Shown: positions 47,504-57,533, numbered from the stretch's first letter. The stretch: DNA of 64,000 nucleotides from an uncultured Acidocella sp. (GCF_946222605.1 NZ_CAMIIE010000006.1:1-64000), one strand, 5' to 3'. Numbers and translations are program-made. Notes: generated by a model not told the origin, from the sequence alone.

Positions 47504-48228
47504 GGCGCGGCCTCCGGAGGCAGAATGGCGACCTCGCGCAGGCCAAATTGCCAGCGTTTGCGCGAAAGCGGCTGGTCCCGCACAAATTCAACATCCGCAT
47601 CCCCTTGGTACTGGCTGCGCTCCAGCACGATCTCACCCGGTTTCGCCCACAGACCGCGCAAGACACGGTGGGCGGGGGTAGCTTGTACGCGTTGCCATAA
47701 CGCCGACAGCGCGGCCTGGGGAGTGTTTGCGTCCATCACCTCGGGAAGCAACGGCAATCCCAGCACGCAGGATTTGCGGCCCAGAGACAGCGTATAGTGT
47801 GGGGTGCAAAGGGCAGCGGCGATGTCTTCTAAACTGTAAGGAGCATCGTGGTGCGCACCAACGGCCAAGCCGGCACAAAAATCAAACCGATACTCCCGGC
47901 TGGTGAGCACGGTGTTCAGTTCCTGCTTGTTGGCCAACTCGTCGCGTCGTGTTGCGAAGCGGATCTTGCCACGCGAGGGCATTTGCGCCGTGTGGTAATC
48001 GGTGCCCGGGCGGCCTGGGGCGAACACCTGTAGCGCATAGCTATAGCCATCGCGCAACGCGGCCTGGGCGGCCTCATCCGTCCGGTCCACGCCCAAAGCC
48101 GCACCCAGCAGCCCGATCAGCTGCGAGCGCGTGGGGTGCCGCTCGGACACCCGGCGTTCGCCCACCGCCAGCCCCCCAAAAGAGGCCAAAGGGGCATAGA
48201 GCAACGCCGTGAGATAGCGCGTGCTCAC
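47500..48228 (-). CDS. cas5: Cascade subunit Cas5e
   Basis: 242 residues. The N-terminal LLYAPLASFGGLAVGERRVS and PTRSQLIGLLGAALGVDR are the RAMP strand and Gly-rich loop typical of Cas5e; TLSLGRKSCVLGLPLLP follows. It caps the 5' handle of the crRNA in Cascade. Its start overlaps the cas7 stop and its stop overlaps the cas6e start, indicating tight coupling. Confidence 0.95.
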   Translation of the reverse strand: MSTRYLTALLYAPLASFGGLAVGERRVSERHPTRSQLIGLLGAALGVDRTDEAAQAALRDGYSYALQVFAPGRPGTDYHTAQMPSRGKIRFATRRDELANKQELNTVLTSREYRFDFCAGLAVGAHHDAPYSLEDIAAALCTPHYTLSLGRKSCVLGLPLLPEVMDANTPQAALSALWQRVQATPAHRVLRGLWAKPGEIVLERSQYQGDADVEFVRDQPLSRKRWQFGLREVAILPPEAAP

Positions 48229-49262
48229 CGGACAAACGCCAGAATATCAGCCAGTGTGCCTTCGCCCGAGACACGCATCGTGGTGAACGGCTCGTCATCG
48301 CCATAGGCTTTGGCAAACCCCGCGCGCAAATCAAGCAGGCGCTTGATCGCCCCCTCCAGCGGATCCGCATCCTCCACCGGCTTAAGGAAGGCCGCTGCGA
48401 GAGAGCGCGGCTGGCTTGCGCCGCGTTCGGCAAGCACAAAGCTGGCACGGGCGCGGGAGGCGTAGCTGGCCTGCTTTCCGCTGGGCGCAATTGTGGCGGC
48501 TGCTTCGGCGAGGGCCGCGCAGGCTTCGCCGGCAAGGCCGGAATCGCCACCGAGATTTTGCACCAGCAAATCGCGGTTGATACACAGATACAGATAGAAC
48601 AGGCCGGCGCCGAAACCAGCTTCGCCCAAGAACCCCGCACCGGCATCCTCTTCGGGCTTCTTCAGGTCATCCACCGCCGTATAATAGTCATCCTCGATCG
48701 CCGACTTATGCGTGGTGATGGCGTGAGCGACCTGCACGGCGGCTTCCCGGTTATATTCGGGATTGTCAGCCAACATCCGCCCAAACATGGCAAGGTCTGC
48801 GGCCGCATCCGTACGGCGCAGAATTTCCCCAGCCTGTTTTTTGGCATCAAATTTCTCACCCGAAGCGAGGCGTGTGGCAAACTCCAGGGCCATGGCCTTT
48901 TCCTCAGCGGAGATGAACGCAAGCTGCTCCGTGAAGAGCGGATTTTTGTCCTCAGACTTGGGTTTGCCGAATACGGGCAGAATCTCGCGGGTTAGCTTCT
49001 GCGCGGCCTCTGGGGTTTGGCCCAGGCTCAACAGATGCTGATAAATAGTCTCCCCAATCCGTTGGGTGCGCTGCGCCAAATGCCCCTTGAGCTTGGCCTG
49101 GAACACATCCGAGACCCGCCATGCTCTCTTGAGCGATTGCGACGAGACCCGTAGGCGCGTGGTGCCGCCGACAATGGCGGATTTCGGCCGGCCGAGGTCA
49201 TCGCGGTTGAGGTTCGAGGGCGCATAAAAGGTAAGCAGGTGCAACTGCACGAAGTCGGTCAC
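48225..49262 (-). CDS. cas7: Cascade backbone subunit Cas7e
   Basis: 345 residues. LHLLTFYAPSNLNRDDLGRP, then TRLRVSSQSLKRAWR, are the Cas7e N-terminal motifs. FGRMLADNPEYNREAAVQVA and GAGLFYLYLCINRDLL follow in the RRM-like body. Six copies form the crRNA-binding spine in Cascade. Four-base overlap with cse2 upstream and with cas5 downstream. Confidence 0.95.
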   Translation of the reverse strand: MTDFVQLHLLTFYAPSNLNRDDLGRPKSAIVGGTTRLRVSSQSLKRAWRVSDVFQAKLKGHLAQRTQRIGETIYQHLLSLGQTPEAAQKLTREILPVFGKPKSEDKNPLFTEQLAFISAEEKAMALEFATRLASGEKFDAKKQAGEILRRTDAAADLAMFGRMLADNPEYNREAAVQVAHAITTHKSAIEDDYYTAVDDLKKPEEDAGAGFLGEAGFGAGLFYLYLCINRDLLVQNLGGDSGLAGEACAALAEAAATIAPSGKQASYASRARASFVLAERGASQPRSLAAAFLKPVEDADPLEGAIKRLLDLRAGFAKAYGDDEPFTTMRVSGEGTLADILAFVR

Positions 49263-49741
49263 AGGGCGGTCTCCTGATTTTGGCCAACGGCCGGATTTTC
49301 GGTGTGATAATAATCGTAGAGCCAGCGCTGGCGGCGGCGGTCGTTCCAGTCCAGAAGGCTTTCCGCAAGATCGCGCACATTGGCGCTCCGCCCCAACTGA
49401 GCCAGGGCTCGGCGAAAGGCGGTAAGCTGGGCTTCGCCAGGGGGAGCCTCCAGCAAGCGGCGGAAACGCAGGGCAGAGCAGCAGGGCTGCCCCTCCGGCG
49501 AACCCAAGGCCTTGGCGACGCGTAGATGCGGCGCGTCATCGCGTACCTCCGCTAGAACAGCGGCGAGAACCGCCACGCCCTCCAATTCGTCAGGCCTTTT
49601 TTTCAAACGGCGCGCTAATTTCAGTGTCTCTGGTTCCATGAGGATGGTGGTGAGATCGCCTGCCCGGCGCAGCCTTGCCACCGCACCGCGGTCGTCCTTC
49701 AGACCGAACCACCATTCATAGATAGCGTCCGCGTTGCTCAT
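49259..49741 (-). CDS. cse2: Cascade small subunit Cse2
   Basis: 160 residues from the ATG at 49741, which overlaps the cse1 stop by ATGA; longer in-frame starts would lie inside cse1. All-helical: AIYEWWFGLKDDRGAVARLR, then LRFRRLLEAPPGEAQLTAFRR, as in CasB. Two copies stabilise the displaced strand in Cascade. Confidence 0.93.
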   Translation of the reverse strand: MSNADAIYEWWFGLKDDRGAVARLRRAGDLTTILMEPETLKLARRLKKRPDELEGVAVLAAVLAEVRDDAPHLRVAKALGSPEGQPCCSALRFRRLLEAPPGEAQLTAFRRALAQLGRSANVRDLAESLLDWNDRRRQRWLYDYYHTENPAVGQNQETAL

Positions 49742-51303
49742 GCCGCTTTCCTCTTCTTGCTTAGTTCGGGCGAAGGCAGGTTGAAGGCATCGAACAATGC
49801 CTTGCCAGCACCATACCCGTTCATGGCCATGGCCAAGCCCCTTGCGGCCTTTGCCACCCTCGCCGGATGGTCGGACTGCGTGATGGGCGCTGCTTCGTCG
49901 AACAGGCGCAACACCAAACGCCGCAGGGCGGAAAGAAAGGATTTTGCAATATCGTCGCGGTCCGCCAGCCCCACGCGGCGCGCCTGGGCGTAAAAATCCG
50001 GATCGCTTTCCTGCCAAAACCGTGACCGGAGTGTGGTGAAAAGGCCTGCGGCTAAATCAGCCTTGGCGCCTTCAGCAAAGAGCGCGTTACGAACCGCCAT
50101 GCGCAGCAGCCCCGCAGCAATCTCCGCCCCGGCAATAAGCTGGCGCAAAACTTCATCGCGTAAATCCGCATCCACACCGCCAAACACCGGCAACTCAGCT
50201 TCAACAAAGCCGCGCGCCTTCATGTTGTCCATATCGTAGCCCGCCGCCAGGATGCGCCAGTCATAATCAGCGGCGCGGTCGATGGCATAGGTGGAGATGC
50301 AGGAAGCGGGTTTACCGGTGCCATCGCTCTCGGCGAATAACAGCCCCAGAAAATCCTTGTACCCGATCCCCGCGGGTTGCGGATGCACCGGCAGATACTC
50401 AGAATCCTTAGGTTTTTGCTTGTAATAGGGGCTGAGCGGATGCTCGAACGCCGCATAATTGGCGCCATAGGGACGCTGGCACCAGCTGGTGACGATGACA
50501 TCATCAGCAAGCCCGGTCAGGTCGCAGACCGCTCCGCCTCCGGGGGCAAACACCAGCCGAATGCGCCGCGGCGTAGCCCAAAACGCCAAGGGATCGTTGT
50601 CCCGCGCGGGGCTGACCTTCGCATCCTTCTCGGAACTGCGGGTTTTAGCCAGCCAAGGGAATACATGAGGCCAATCCGGCGCGGCAACAGGCCTCCCGAT
50701 GGGTACATTGGCCCACAGCATTTGCCAGAGTGTTGGCTCGCCGGCAGGCAGGGCCAGCGTCGTAAGTGGACCTCCGCCACGCAGACCTGTGCGGTTCCCC
50801 TTCCCACCCGCTGGCGCAAAAGTTTGTAGTGTATACAGCGCCACGGCAGCCGCCGCACGGCTGAGCGTTTGGACCTGCCCGCGCTTGTTGAGTAGGTCAG
50901 AATTGCTATCAATGGTCTCCTTACCCGGTGCTTCGATTAGCAATGTGCTAATTGTTTTGGGCTTGACATCCAGCGGCTCAAAATCCTGCATGAAGCGCGG
51001 ACCGTCTCCATCGAGGTTGAACACCTCGGTGAAAGGCGCCAGCGCGGCTTCAAGCTCTGCCAGCGTTGGCGCGGTTTCATTCAATTTTTTCCAATGACGC
51101 CCGCTGGTGGGCGGGAAAGCCACCGCCAGCAACCCGATGAGAAATTCCAGCGTCGCCAAGCGGAAATCGGCTCGCGGCCAAGTAACGGCCATCACGGGGT
51201 CAGTGTCGAGCGCCTCGACGATCTGGGCAGGCCGGATCCAGCACGGTCCGGAGGCGCGGCGGACGACCGGCAGCCAAGCCTCGGAAAGAAGAGAGTAGGC
51301 CAT
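49738..51303 (-). CDS. cse1: Cascade large subunit Cse1
   Basis: 521 residues. LLSEAWLPVVRRASGPCWIRP at the N-terminus, LATLEFLIGLLAVAFPPTSG, FNLDGDGPRFMQDFEPLD and QTFAPAGGKGNRTGLRGGGPLTTL are CasA landmarks (the last includes a glycine-rich loop). It recognises the PAM and recruits Cas3. Gap of 49 bp after cas3. Confidence 0.95.
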   Translation of the reverse strand: MAYSLLSEAWLPVVRRASGPCWIRPAQIVEALDTDPVMAVTWPRADFRLATLEFLIGLLAVAFPPTSGRHWKKLNETAPTLAELEAALAPFTEVFNLDGDGPRFMQDFEPLDVKPKTISTLLIEAPGKETIDSNSDLLNKRGQVQTLSRAAAAVALYTLQTFAPAGGKGNRTGLRGGGPLTTLALPAGEPTLWQMLWANVPIGRPVAAPDWPHVFPWLAKTRSSEKDAKVSPARDNDPLAFWATPRRIRLVFAPGGGAVCDLTGLADDVIVTSWCQRPYGANYAAFEHPLSPYYKQKPKDSEYLPVHPQPAGIGYKDFLGLLFAESDGTGKPASCISTYAIDRAADYDWRILAAGYDMDNMKARGFVEAELPVFGGVDADLRDEVLRQLIAGAEIAAGLLRMAVRNALFAEGAKADLAAGLFTTLRSRFWQESDPDFYAQARRVGLADRDDIAKSFLSALRRLVLRLFDEAAPITQSDHPARVAKAARGLAMAMNGYGAGKALFDAFNLPSPELSKKRKAA

Positions 51304-51352
51304 TGCGACTCCAGAACGCTAATGGCAAGAAAGCTGCCACAACCAGAAATGG

Positions 51353-53938
51353 TTAACAACCGCCTGAGATTGACTCTTTCGGCGTGAACCCAAATTTTCT
51401 GCTATATAAAAAGGCGCGCTTATCACCAGCCGCATCCAACACTTCACCCCTGTACCCTTCGCCTTCCGGTTCCAAAATCAAAACTGGAATCTCCTGTTCC
51501 CAGCGCGTCCAGCCCCCGCGCATACCCTCCAGAGCTGCGGCACGTGCCCCGGCTTCCTCGGGCGCCCCCTGTACCAAGCGCAGTGGCAGTGTAATCTCGG
51601 ACATTGCCCAGGCATTCTCACCCTGGCAGAGTGGGGCCAACACGCCTTGGTTCCAGACCGCCAGACGATAAGATTTGCTCGGGTCGGCCAGCCTCGTTGG
51701 CGTCATCACATCGCTCTGCCAAGCCCCGCCGTCTTGGGCATAGCCCTTGCTCCAGGATAGCAGATTTTGCCACGCAGCCCCGCGCGCGGCGCTATCTTTG
51801 CCAATGGCCTTCATGCTCTGGGCCGCCAGCCCATCCGGGACTTCAGCCTCCGGATCATAGACGGTTTCAACCAACACGCGCACATCCCCAGGCAAATCCA
51901 GCACTGACTTGGTTAACAGCGCCCGGCAAGAGCGCCAGAGCAATGCCGGGTCACGATACACCGCCGCCGTACCTCGGAAGTCCCGCAGCCAATCCTTGTC
52001 TGGAGTGGCGACCGGTGGCGGCGCGATAACATATAGCCGTGGCGCGGCCTCTGGCCTGCCCTGACGCGCGTGCCGCCACAACCGCCCCGCGCGCTGGAGA
52101 AGCAGGTCAACCGGCGCGAGATCGGTGATCAATATATCAAAATCCAGGTCGAGCGACTGCTCCATAACCTGCGTGCCCACCACCACATGCGCACGCTGGC
52201 CCGCGATGCTGGTTTTGCCAAACCGCATCTGCACCGCGCCTTCAATCGCGAGACGGTCGCCCAAGGCAAAACGCGCGTGAAACAAAGTAGCCTGCTGCCC
52301 AAGCGCGGCATGGGCGGCTACAGCATCGTCTACTGTGTTGCGGATCCAGCCCACCGCTGCCCCCCGCGCGGCGGCAGCGCGCACGACCTCCAACGCCGCG
52401 TCTGCGTTTGGCAGTCTGTGCAACTCGATGCGGCGATCCAACCCCGGCCGCGGCGCGACGTCGTGCTCCTCCAGCCCGGTGCGGCTTGCGAGCGTGACCA
52501 AAGGATACCCTGCCTTTTGGCAGGCCTCTTCCTGCCCAAAAGCCTCCACCAGCCTCTGCCGTACACTCCTGGGCAGGGTCGCCGAGAGCACGATGGTGCT
52601 CCCCCCCTGACGGGTTTGGAATTCGATGAGACGGCGCAATTCTTCTGTTACGTATTCGTCGTAAGTATGCGCTTCATCAATAATGAGCACGCGCTGGCTC
52701 AACCCGAATAGCCGCAATGGTGCATGACGCGAGGGCAGTACGGAAAGCACTGCCTGATCGATGGTCCCCGCGCCGCAGGCGGCCAGAAAACTGCGTCGGC
52801 GGTCATCGCCAATCCAGGCGGCACATTGAGCTGAAGCGGTTTCGTCGGCGTCATTCGTTACCATAAGGCGGCTTTTGCCGTGGACCAGAACCAAGGACGG
52901 CTCTGACTCGTTCACAAACAAGGCGTTTTTGGCTTTGCCCAATCGCGCGTACATGGCGTTGGCCGTGGCCATGGTCGGCAAAGCCATGAACAAACCCGCG
53001 GCGCCCTGCGCCTGCATCAGCCGGTGCGCAAACAGCAAAGCAGCTTCGGTCTTTCCGCTACCCATCTGATCCTCAATGAGCACAAGCATCGGGCCGTCCG
53101 GCAACGGCACCTGAGCGACGAATTTTTGCAACGGCGTGGGCGGGTTATCCCCGATCAGCGATAGCAATCCGAACGCAGGCGCTGGGAAGGCGGGCAACAG
53201 CCCTGCGCTGGCAAGAGCCCATTCGGCTTTTTTGCAAGCCAAGGTCCAGTACTGGTCCAGACTCAGGGTTGGCGCGACATATGGAAACCATGTCTCGGCA
53301 GACCCGACCCAGTCGGCCAGCACGGTCAGCCCCGCCAGCCACCACCCCAGTGCGGTGACACCCTCCTCAGAGAGTTCCGGCAGGCTTGAAGGACGCAGAA
53401 GCGCAAGCAACGCATCAATGCAGGCCAGCGCCGCAGCCCGCGAGGCATCGCAAAACGCCCTGCGATCGATCTTTTGCTCCGACGGCGGACGGCCATGATG
53501 GCCGCATACCGCCCGCCAGAGAACTTTTTCTTCATTTGGTCTGTCCGTTGGCAACAACCGGGATATACGATGCCTGACATCTGGGTCTTGCATTAGCCAA
53601 TAGCCGGCAGTGTCATGGCGTGGCTCCGGACGAGGATCGTAAGCGCCCAAGGCCGAAGGCCAAAGACTCGCCACCTTCGCCTGAAACGGGCGGGAAAACT
53701 TACCGATGTCGTGCAGCGCGATCATTAGCGTCAGCGGCTGGGCAAAAGCATCGCGCCACGGCCCTAGCCCCGGAATGATGGGGCGGGATGCCAGCAACCA
53801 GCCCTGTGCCACGGCCGCGACATCCAACATATGATAGGCTGCAGGATGCCAGGTCAGCGCCCCATCCGCATCCTTGGATTTACCCCAATAATAAAGGAAT
53901 TCAGGAATGGTGGGCGGTACAGAAGAACTATTCTGCAT
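51353..53938 (-). CDS. cas3: CRISPR nuclease-helicase Cas3
   Basis: 861 residues from the ATG at 53938, preceded by GGAGG at eight bases; an ATG eleven codons earlier lacks such a site. HD nuclease domain at the N-terminus (ALHDIGKFSRPFQ, CGHHGRPP), then SF2 helicase motifs: EDQMGSGKTEAAL (motif I), LIIDEAHTYDEYV (DEAH-type motif II), SATLPRSVRQRL (motif III) and VGTQVMEQSLDLDFDILITD, RAGRLWRH (motifs V and VI). Gene order and size are those of a full, active I-E Cas3. First gene of the cas operon. Confidence 0.97.
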   Translation of the reverse strand: MQNSSSVPPTIPEFLYYWGKSKDADGALTWHPAAYHMLDVAAVAQGWLLASRPIIPGLGPWRDAFAQPLTLMIALHDIGKFSRPFQAKVASLWPSALGAYDPRPEPRHDTAGYWLMQDPDVRHRISRLLPTDRPNEEKVLWRAVCGHHGRPPSEQKIDRRAFCDASRAAALACIDALLALLRPSSLPELSEEGVTALGWWLAGLTVLADWVGSAETWFPYVAPTLSLDQYWTLACKKAEWALASAGLLPAFPAPAFGLLSLIGDNPPTPLQKFVAQVPLPDGPMLVLIEDQMGSGKTEAALLFAHRLMQAQGAAGLFMALPTMATANAMYARLGKAKNALFVNESEPSLVLVHGKSRLMVTNDADETASAQCAAWIGDDRRRSFLAACGAGTIDQAVLSVLPSRHAPLRLFGLSQRVLIIDEAHTYDEYVTEELRRLIEFQTRQGGSTIVLSATLPRSVRQRLVEAFGQEEACQKAGYPLVTLASRTGLEEHDVAPRPGLDRRIELHRLPNADAALEVVRAAAARGAAVGWIRNTVDDAVAAHAALGQQATLFHARFALGDRLAIEGAVQMRFGKTSIAGQRAHVVVGTQVMEQSLDLDFDILITDLAPVDLLLQRAGRLWRHARQGRPEAAPRLYVIAPPPVATPDKDWLRDFRGTAAVYRDPALLWRSCRALLTKSVLDLPGDVRVLVETVYDPEAEVPDGLAAQSMKAIGKDSAARGAAWQNLLSWSKGYAQDGGAWQSDVMTPTRLADPSKSYRLAVWNQGVLAPLCQGENAWAMSEITLPLRLVQGAPEEAGARAAALEGMRGGWTRWEQEIPVLILEPEGEGYRGEVLDAAGDKRAFLYSRKFGFTPKESISGGC

Positions 53939-54281
53939 CAACTTTCCTCCACCTGAATTCGACAGTGACAACCATTTCTATCGTGGAAACGACAACCAAA
54001 GGCATGTCCTTTCATTCTGCGCGATAATTCGCAACCCCTCAATGTTTTGGGCACCAACTCAGATACGGTTCATAAGTGTTTTACTGAACCGAAACGGACG
54101 GAGCAGATCCGTTCAAAAAATGGCTATAGAATTGGCTCTGGCAAAAATTACGCCGCTGAGCCACTCGATTGCCGTGCTGAACTTGTCTTCCTGGCTAGCC
54201 ATCTGCACCACTCTCTGGGCAACAGCCGGAATCACCGCGAATCGCCCCCCATGATGCCTCGTTCACTTTCACGAGGTACCC
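53939..54281. other. Divergent promoter region between cas3 and recombinase module
   Basis: 343 bp, AT-richer near cas3, without a supported gene; frames reading through it do not look coding. Promoters for cas3 (leftward) and the HTH gene (rightward) must lie here, and the left end of the recombinase module may do so too. Confidence 0.4.
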
Positions 54282-54512
54282 ATGACCAAGACTTCCCGTT
54301 CCTTTCTCCCGGCCCAAGCCAGCGCTGGGGCTGACCGACCGCTGGAGAAGCTGATCAAGCTCTCAGCCGCAGCTGGCATCCTCGGCGTCTCGGCCGTCAC
54401 AATCCGTCGCCGCGTTGCTGACGGCTCCCTCACACCGGTCCGCATCAATGAGCGGCTATATTTCGAACCCGCCGAACTGCGGGCCTACATCGCCCAGCAC
54501 CGTAAGATTTGA
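54282..54512 (+). CDS. Excisionase-like HTH protein
   Basis: 76 residues. The C-terminal half is a MerR/excisionase winged helix: KLSAAAGILGVSAVTIRRRV, ADGSLTPVRINERLYF, EPAELRAYI. GAGG lies upstream of the ATG. Directly upstream of two recombinase genes, it is probably the directionality factor or repressor of the module. Confidence 0.82.
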   Translation: MTKTSRSFLPAQASAGADRPLEKLIKLSAAAGILGVSAVTIRRRVADGSLTPVRINERLYFEPAELRAYIAQHRKI

Positions 54513-54551
54513 ACGCCATGCTCTGCCCGAGAGCATGTGCGCATTTGATCA

Positions 54552-54575
54552 CGTCTGAACGCGTTCGATCAGACG
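54552..54575. repeat. Inverted repeat upstream of recombinase gene
   Basis: CGTCTGA at 54552-54558 and TCAGACG at 54569-54575 form a perfect 7-bp dyad with ten bases between. It may be a terminator stem for the HTH gene or a binding site of the HTH protein. Confidence 0.5.
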
Positions 54576-54612
54576 CCCACAATAACATCCGCACTCTTCA
54601 ACAAACAAAAAC

Positions 54613-54632
54613 CTCACAACCATTCTTGTGAG
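54613..54632. promoter_or_regulatory. Perfect dyad overlapping the recombinase ribosome site
   Basis: CTCACAA and TTGTGAG flank CCATTC, ten bases before the 609-residue recombinase gene. As RNA it would form a stem just upstream of the Shine-Dalgarno region (GAGAAGGA); as DNA it is a candidate operator for the HTH protein. Confidence 0.55.
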
Positions 54633-54641
54633 TGAGAAGGA

Positions 54642-56471
54642 ATGATAATGTTTGATCACGTAAGTGATATTGCGCCGGCCCAAAAAATTGGCCGGCAGGT
54701 TCCAAATTTGGCGCCTGCGGCTCACTTCACAGGCGTCCTCGCCGCAATCGAGTGCGCCCCGGACCTTTCACCCAAAATCCGAGAGAACCTACGCGGCGCC
54801 GTCAAGAAGGCAGCAAATCTGGTCTCGGCCCAAGGGCTGAATGGCAAGGTCGATATCCCGAAGCTGCAACGGAAATTCGAACAGCTCACCCCGGCCATAC
54901 TCGGCATGAGGACCGACAATGCCCTGGCTGCGTTCAAATCGAATCTCCGCCGGGCGCTGCGTCTAGCCGGCCATGATATCATGCCCGGCCGACATGTAAC
55001 GCCGCTCAGTGCTGGCTGGACCAAGCTGATGGCCATGCTGAACGGCGGCCCAATGGCCATCAAGCTCAGCCGCTTCGCCCATGTCGCCTCCCAACAGGGG
55101 TGGGAGCCAGAAGACATTACCCAGGCTCACCTGGAACGGTTCGCGGCCATTTTACGCCAAACCAATCTTGGCTCAAAAGCTGAAAAAATCGTGCGTGGGA
55201 CTGTCGCCGCCTGGGCTCACGGGCGCCGCAACTGCCCGCACTGGCCAGGCAACGACCTCGGCCTCCCACCCGCAGAGACACGCTTTTATGCGCTCCCCTG
55301 GGCAGCCTTCCCAGCCAGCTTCGCTGAAGACGTGGAAAACTGGCTTGCTCGCCCATCGTCCGACCTCCAACATCTGCTTGCCTCTATCGCCGAGACTGGC
55401 GCGGTTCCTGCGCCACCCTCTCTGAAGGGACGCAACAATGGCACGCTTCGTGCTTGCACCGAACGCAACTATCGTGACGCCCTACGCCGTGCGGCTTCCA
55501 TCCTGGTTACGACTGGCTATCGTCATGTAGGGGACATTAGCGGCCTTTCCGCCGTCGTCGGCGTGGCTGAGCTTCAATGTGTCCTGAAATTTCTCGCCGC
55601 CCGGACCAACCGCCAAGATGGCGGCCACCTGGGCTATATCGCCTTCCATTTCTATTTCATTGGGCGCGATTATCTCCACTTACCCGCGCATACATTGCAC
55701 CAGCTGGAATTTTTGTGGCGCAGGACGAGAGGCAAATACGGGGAAATGTCGCCGCGTAGCTTCGCGCGTCTCTGCCAATTCGATGATCATGCAAAAACCG
55801 TCAACATGGCGCGCCTGCCCCACGCCTTGGCCAAAGCCGCCGGCAAACGAGACAAAATCGATGCGCGCGCCATTAAACTCATGCGCACGGCGCTGTTTAC
55901 GGCGATCGCATTGGATACCGGGCTGAGGGCTGGGAATATCGTCAATCTGCAACTCGACAAGCACATCACCTTCACCACCCGCAACAAACAGAGCATCGCG
56001 ATCATTACCAACCCGGGCGAGGAGGTTAAAAACGGCGAGACGCTGATCTCCGAACTCAGCGCAGAAAGCACAAAGCTAATGGAACTTTGGCGTGATACGT
56101 ATCGGCCAAGCGTTTGCGCGGCTGACAAACGACAAGCCCCCTATTTGTTTCCCAGTCAGTCGGGCATGCACCTGACCACGGCGCTGGCGCTGCAAAGCCT
56201 CAAAGACCTTGGCGCATATCACGCCGGCCTGGACGTGACGCCCCATGTCATCCGAGCTTTTCTCGGCAAGCTGATGCTTGATGATACCCCTGACGGCCAT
56301 GCGGCGGTGCAGGCGGTTCTGGGCCATAACAGCATTGAGACGACCTTGCGCTATTACGCGCCGGTCCGGCCGATTCAGGCCAAACGCAGGGCGCAGCGCC
56401 TCCTGCTCGCCAAGCAAAAGCATCCGCTCGACCGGGTCGTCACCACAAAGGGGGCAAATCATGGCTCCTGA
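54642..56471 (+). CDS. Large tyrosine recombinase
   Basis: 609 residues; an ATG two codons further (54648) fits the ribosome site GAGAAGGA slightly better. The N-terminal 400 residues are helical with no familiar domain. The C-terminal 180 carry the integrase catalytic set: ALDTGLRAGNIVNLQL (Arg I), TPHVIRAFLGKLML (His-x-x-Arg), and LGHNSIETTLRYYAPVRP (His and Tyr). Its end overlaps the next recombinase gene by 11 bp. The size and the paired arrangement recall the TnpB of Tn554-type transposons, but similarity beyond the active site was not established. Confidence 0.85.
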   Translation: MIMFDHVSDIAPAQKIGRQVPNLAPAAHFTGVLAAIECAPDLSPKIRENLRGAVKKAANLVSAQGLNGKVDIPKLQRKFEQLTPAILGMRTDNALAAFKSNLRRALRLAGHDIMPGRHVTPLSAGWTKLMAMLNGGPMAIKLSRFAHVASQQGWEPEDITQAHLERFAAILRQTNLGSKAEKIVRGTVAAWAHGRRNCPHWPGNDLGLPPAETRFYALPWAAFPASFAEDVENWLARPSSDLQHLLASIAETGAVPAPPSLKGRNNGTLRACTERNYRDALRRAASILVTTGYRHVGDISGLSAVVGVAELQCVLKFLAARTNRQDGGHLGYIAFHFYFIGRDYLHLPAHTLHQLEFLWRRTRGKYGEMSPRSFARLCQFDDHAKTVNMARLPHALAKAAGKRDKIDARAIKLMRTALFTAIALDTGLRAGNIVNLQLDKHITFTTRNKQSIAIITNPGEEVKNGETLISELSAESTKLMELWRDTYRPSVCAADKRQAPYLFPSQSGMHLTTALALQSLKDLGAYHAGLDVTPHVIRAFLGKLMLDDTPDGHAAVQAVLGHNSIETTLRYYAPVRPIQAKRRAQRLLLAKQKHPLDRVVTTKGANHGS

Positions 56472-57525
56472 GCCTCAACACCGCCGCGCCCTGCCGATGC
56501 AGGAATGGCCCGCCCAGGATCGCGCTCTGTGGGATGCTGCGCAAGCAGAATGCCCGTTTACAGTCGAGCGCCTACCGCTTTCAAAATGGTGCCTTCGACA
56601 GCGCCACGAGGCCGCGCATAATTATGGCATCTGGCTGCAATATCTTGCGCAAACTATGCCAGCGCTGTTGGCCGAGCCGCCAGATGCCAGGATAACGCCG
56701 GCCCGCCTCGGGCAATTCCTGATGGAGCGCCAAACTCAAATACAGATCGGCACCTTGGCCAAATCGGTGGCCGATTTATACGGAATCATGATCAGCCTGG
56801 CGCCGAGCGGCGACTGGAACTGGCTGAGACAAATGCGCCACTTGGTCTCCACGCAGGCCAGGCGACAGCCCGCGAAAGCAAAGGCTTTGACCTGCGCTAC
56901 CAGCTTGCTCGCAGTCGGCAAAAATCTCATCGAGGCTGCCTGTGCCGGTACCAGCAGCCCCCAAGACCCCGTCGCGTTCCGCGATGGGCTGATCCTGTTC
57001 ATGTTGATCCTGGTCCCCGTGCGCATCACCCAATTCTCGATGATCCGGCTGGATGAGCATTTGCTTCAGAGCGCGGATGGGGAATGGCAACTCCGCTGGC
57101 AGGCGTCTGAGACCAAGACCCGGCGCGAGATAACCTACCCGCTGCCCCCCGAATTGGCCGAAATTCTTTACCTATATATAGAGCAGGTCCGGCCTCGGTT
57201 GCTCGCACGGGCAAGAGTGCCTGCTATAACCGCGCGTCTCTGGATCGGTGTCAGCGGTGCCGCGATCAGCGCGCAGGTGCTTCGCAAAATCATCGGCTCC
57301 CGGACCAAGGAGGCCCTGGGATATCCGGTAAATCCCCACGCCTTCCGCAGCTCTGCCGCCAGCAGCTATGCCATCGCGGCGCCTGAGTACGCCCGCGAAG
57401 CCGCCGCACTGCTCGATCACAACAGCTTCCAGACGACCGAGCGCTATTACCTGCTGGGTCAAAGGCAGAAGAATTTGATAGCCGCGCAGAACGCCGTGAA
57501 CCGGGCAAGACGGATCAAATTTTGA
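56461..57525 (+). CDS. Second tyrosine recombinase
   Basis: 354 residues from the ATG at 56461, inside the end of the preceding gene. Catalytic residues: ILVPVRITQFSMIRL (Arg), NPHAFRSSAASSYAI (His-x-x-Arg) and LDHNSFQTTERYYLLG (His, Tyr). The N-terminal part includes a core-binding helical domain (TPARLGQFLMERQTQ). Together with the 609-residue partner it forms a translationally coupled pair; whether they act as a heteromeric recombinase is inferred. Confidence 0.82.
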   Translation: MAPEPQHRRALPMQEWPAQDRALWDAAQAECPFTVERLPLSKWCLRQRHEAAHNYGIWLQYLAQTMPALLAEPPDARITPARLGQFLMERQTQIQIGTLAKSVADLYGIMISLAPSGDWNWLRQMRHLVSTQARRQPAKAKALTCATSLLAVGKNLIEAACAGTSSPQDPVAFRDGLILFMLILVPVRITQFSMIRLDEHLLQSADGEWQLRWQASETKTRREITYPLPPELAEILYLYIEQVRPRLLARARVPAITARLWIGVSGAAISAQVLRKIIGSRTKEALGYPVNPHAFRSSAASSYAIAAPEYAREAAALLDHNSFQTTERYYLLGQRQKNLIAAQNAVNRARRIKF

Positions 57526-57533
57526 AGCGCAAA

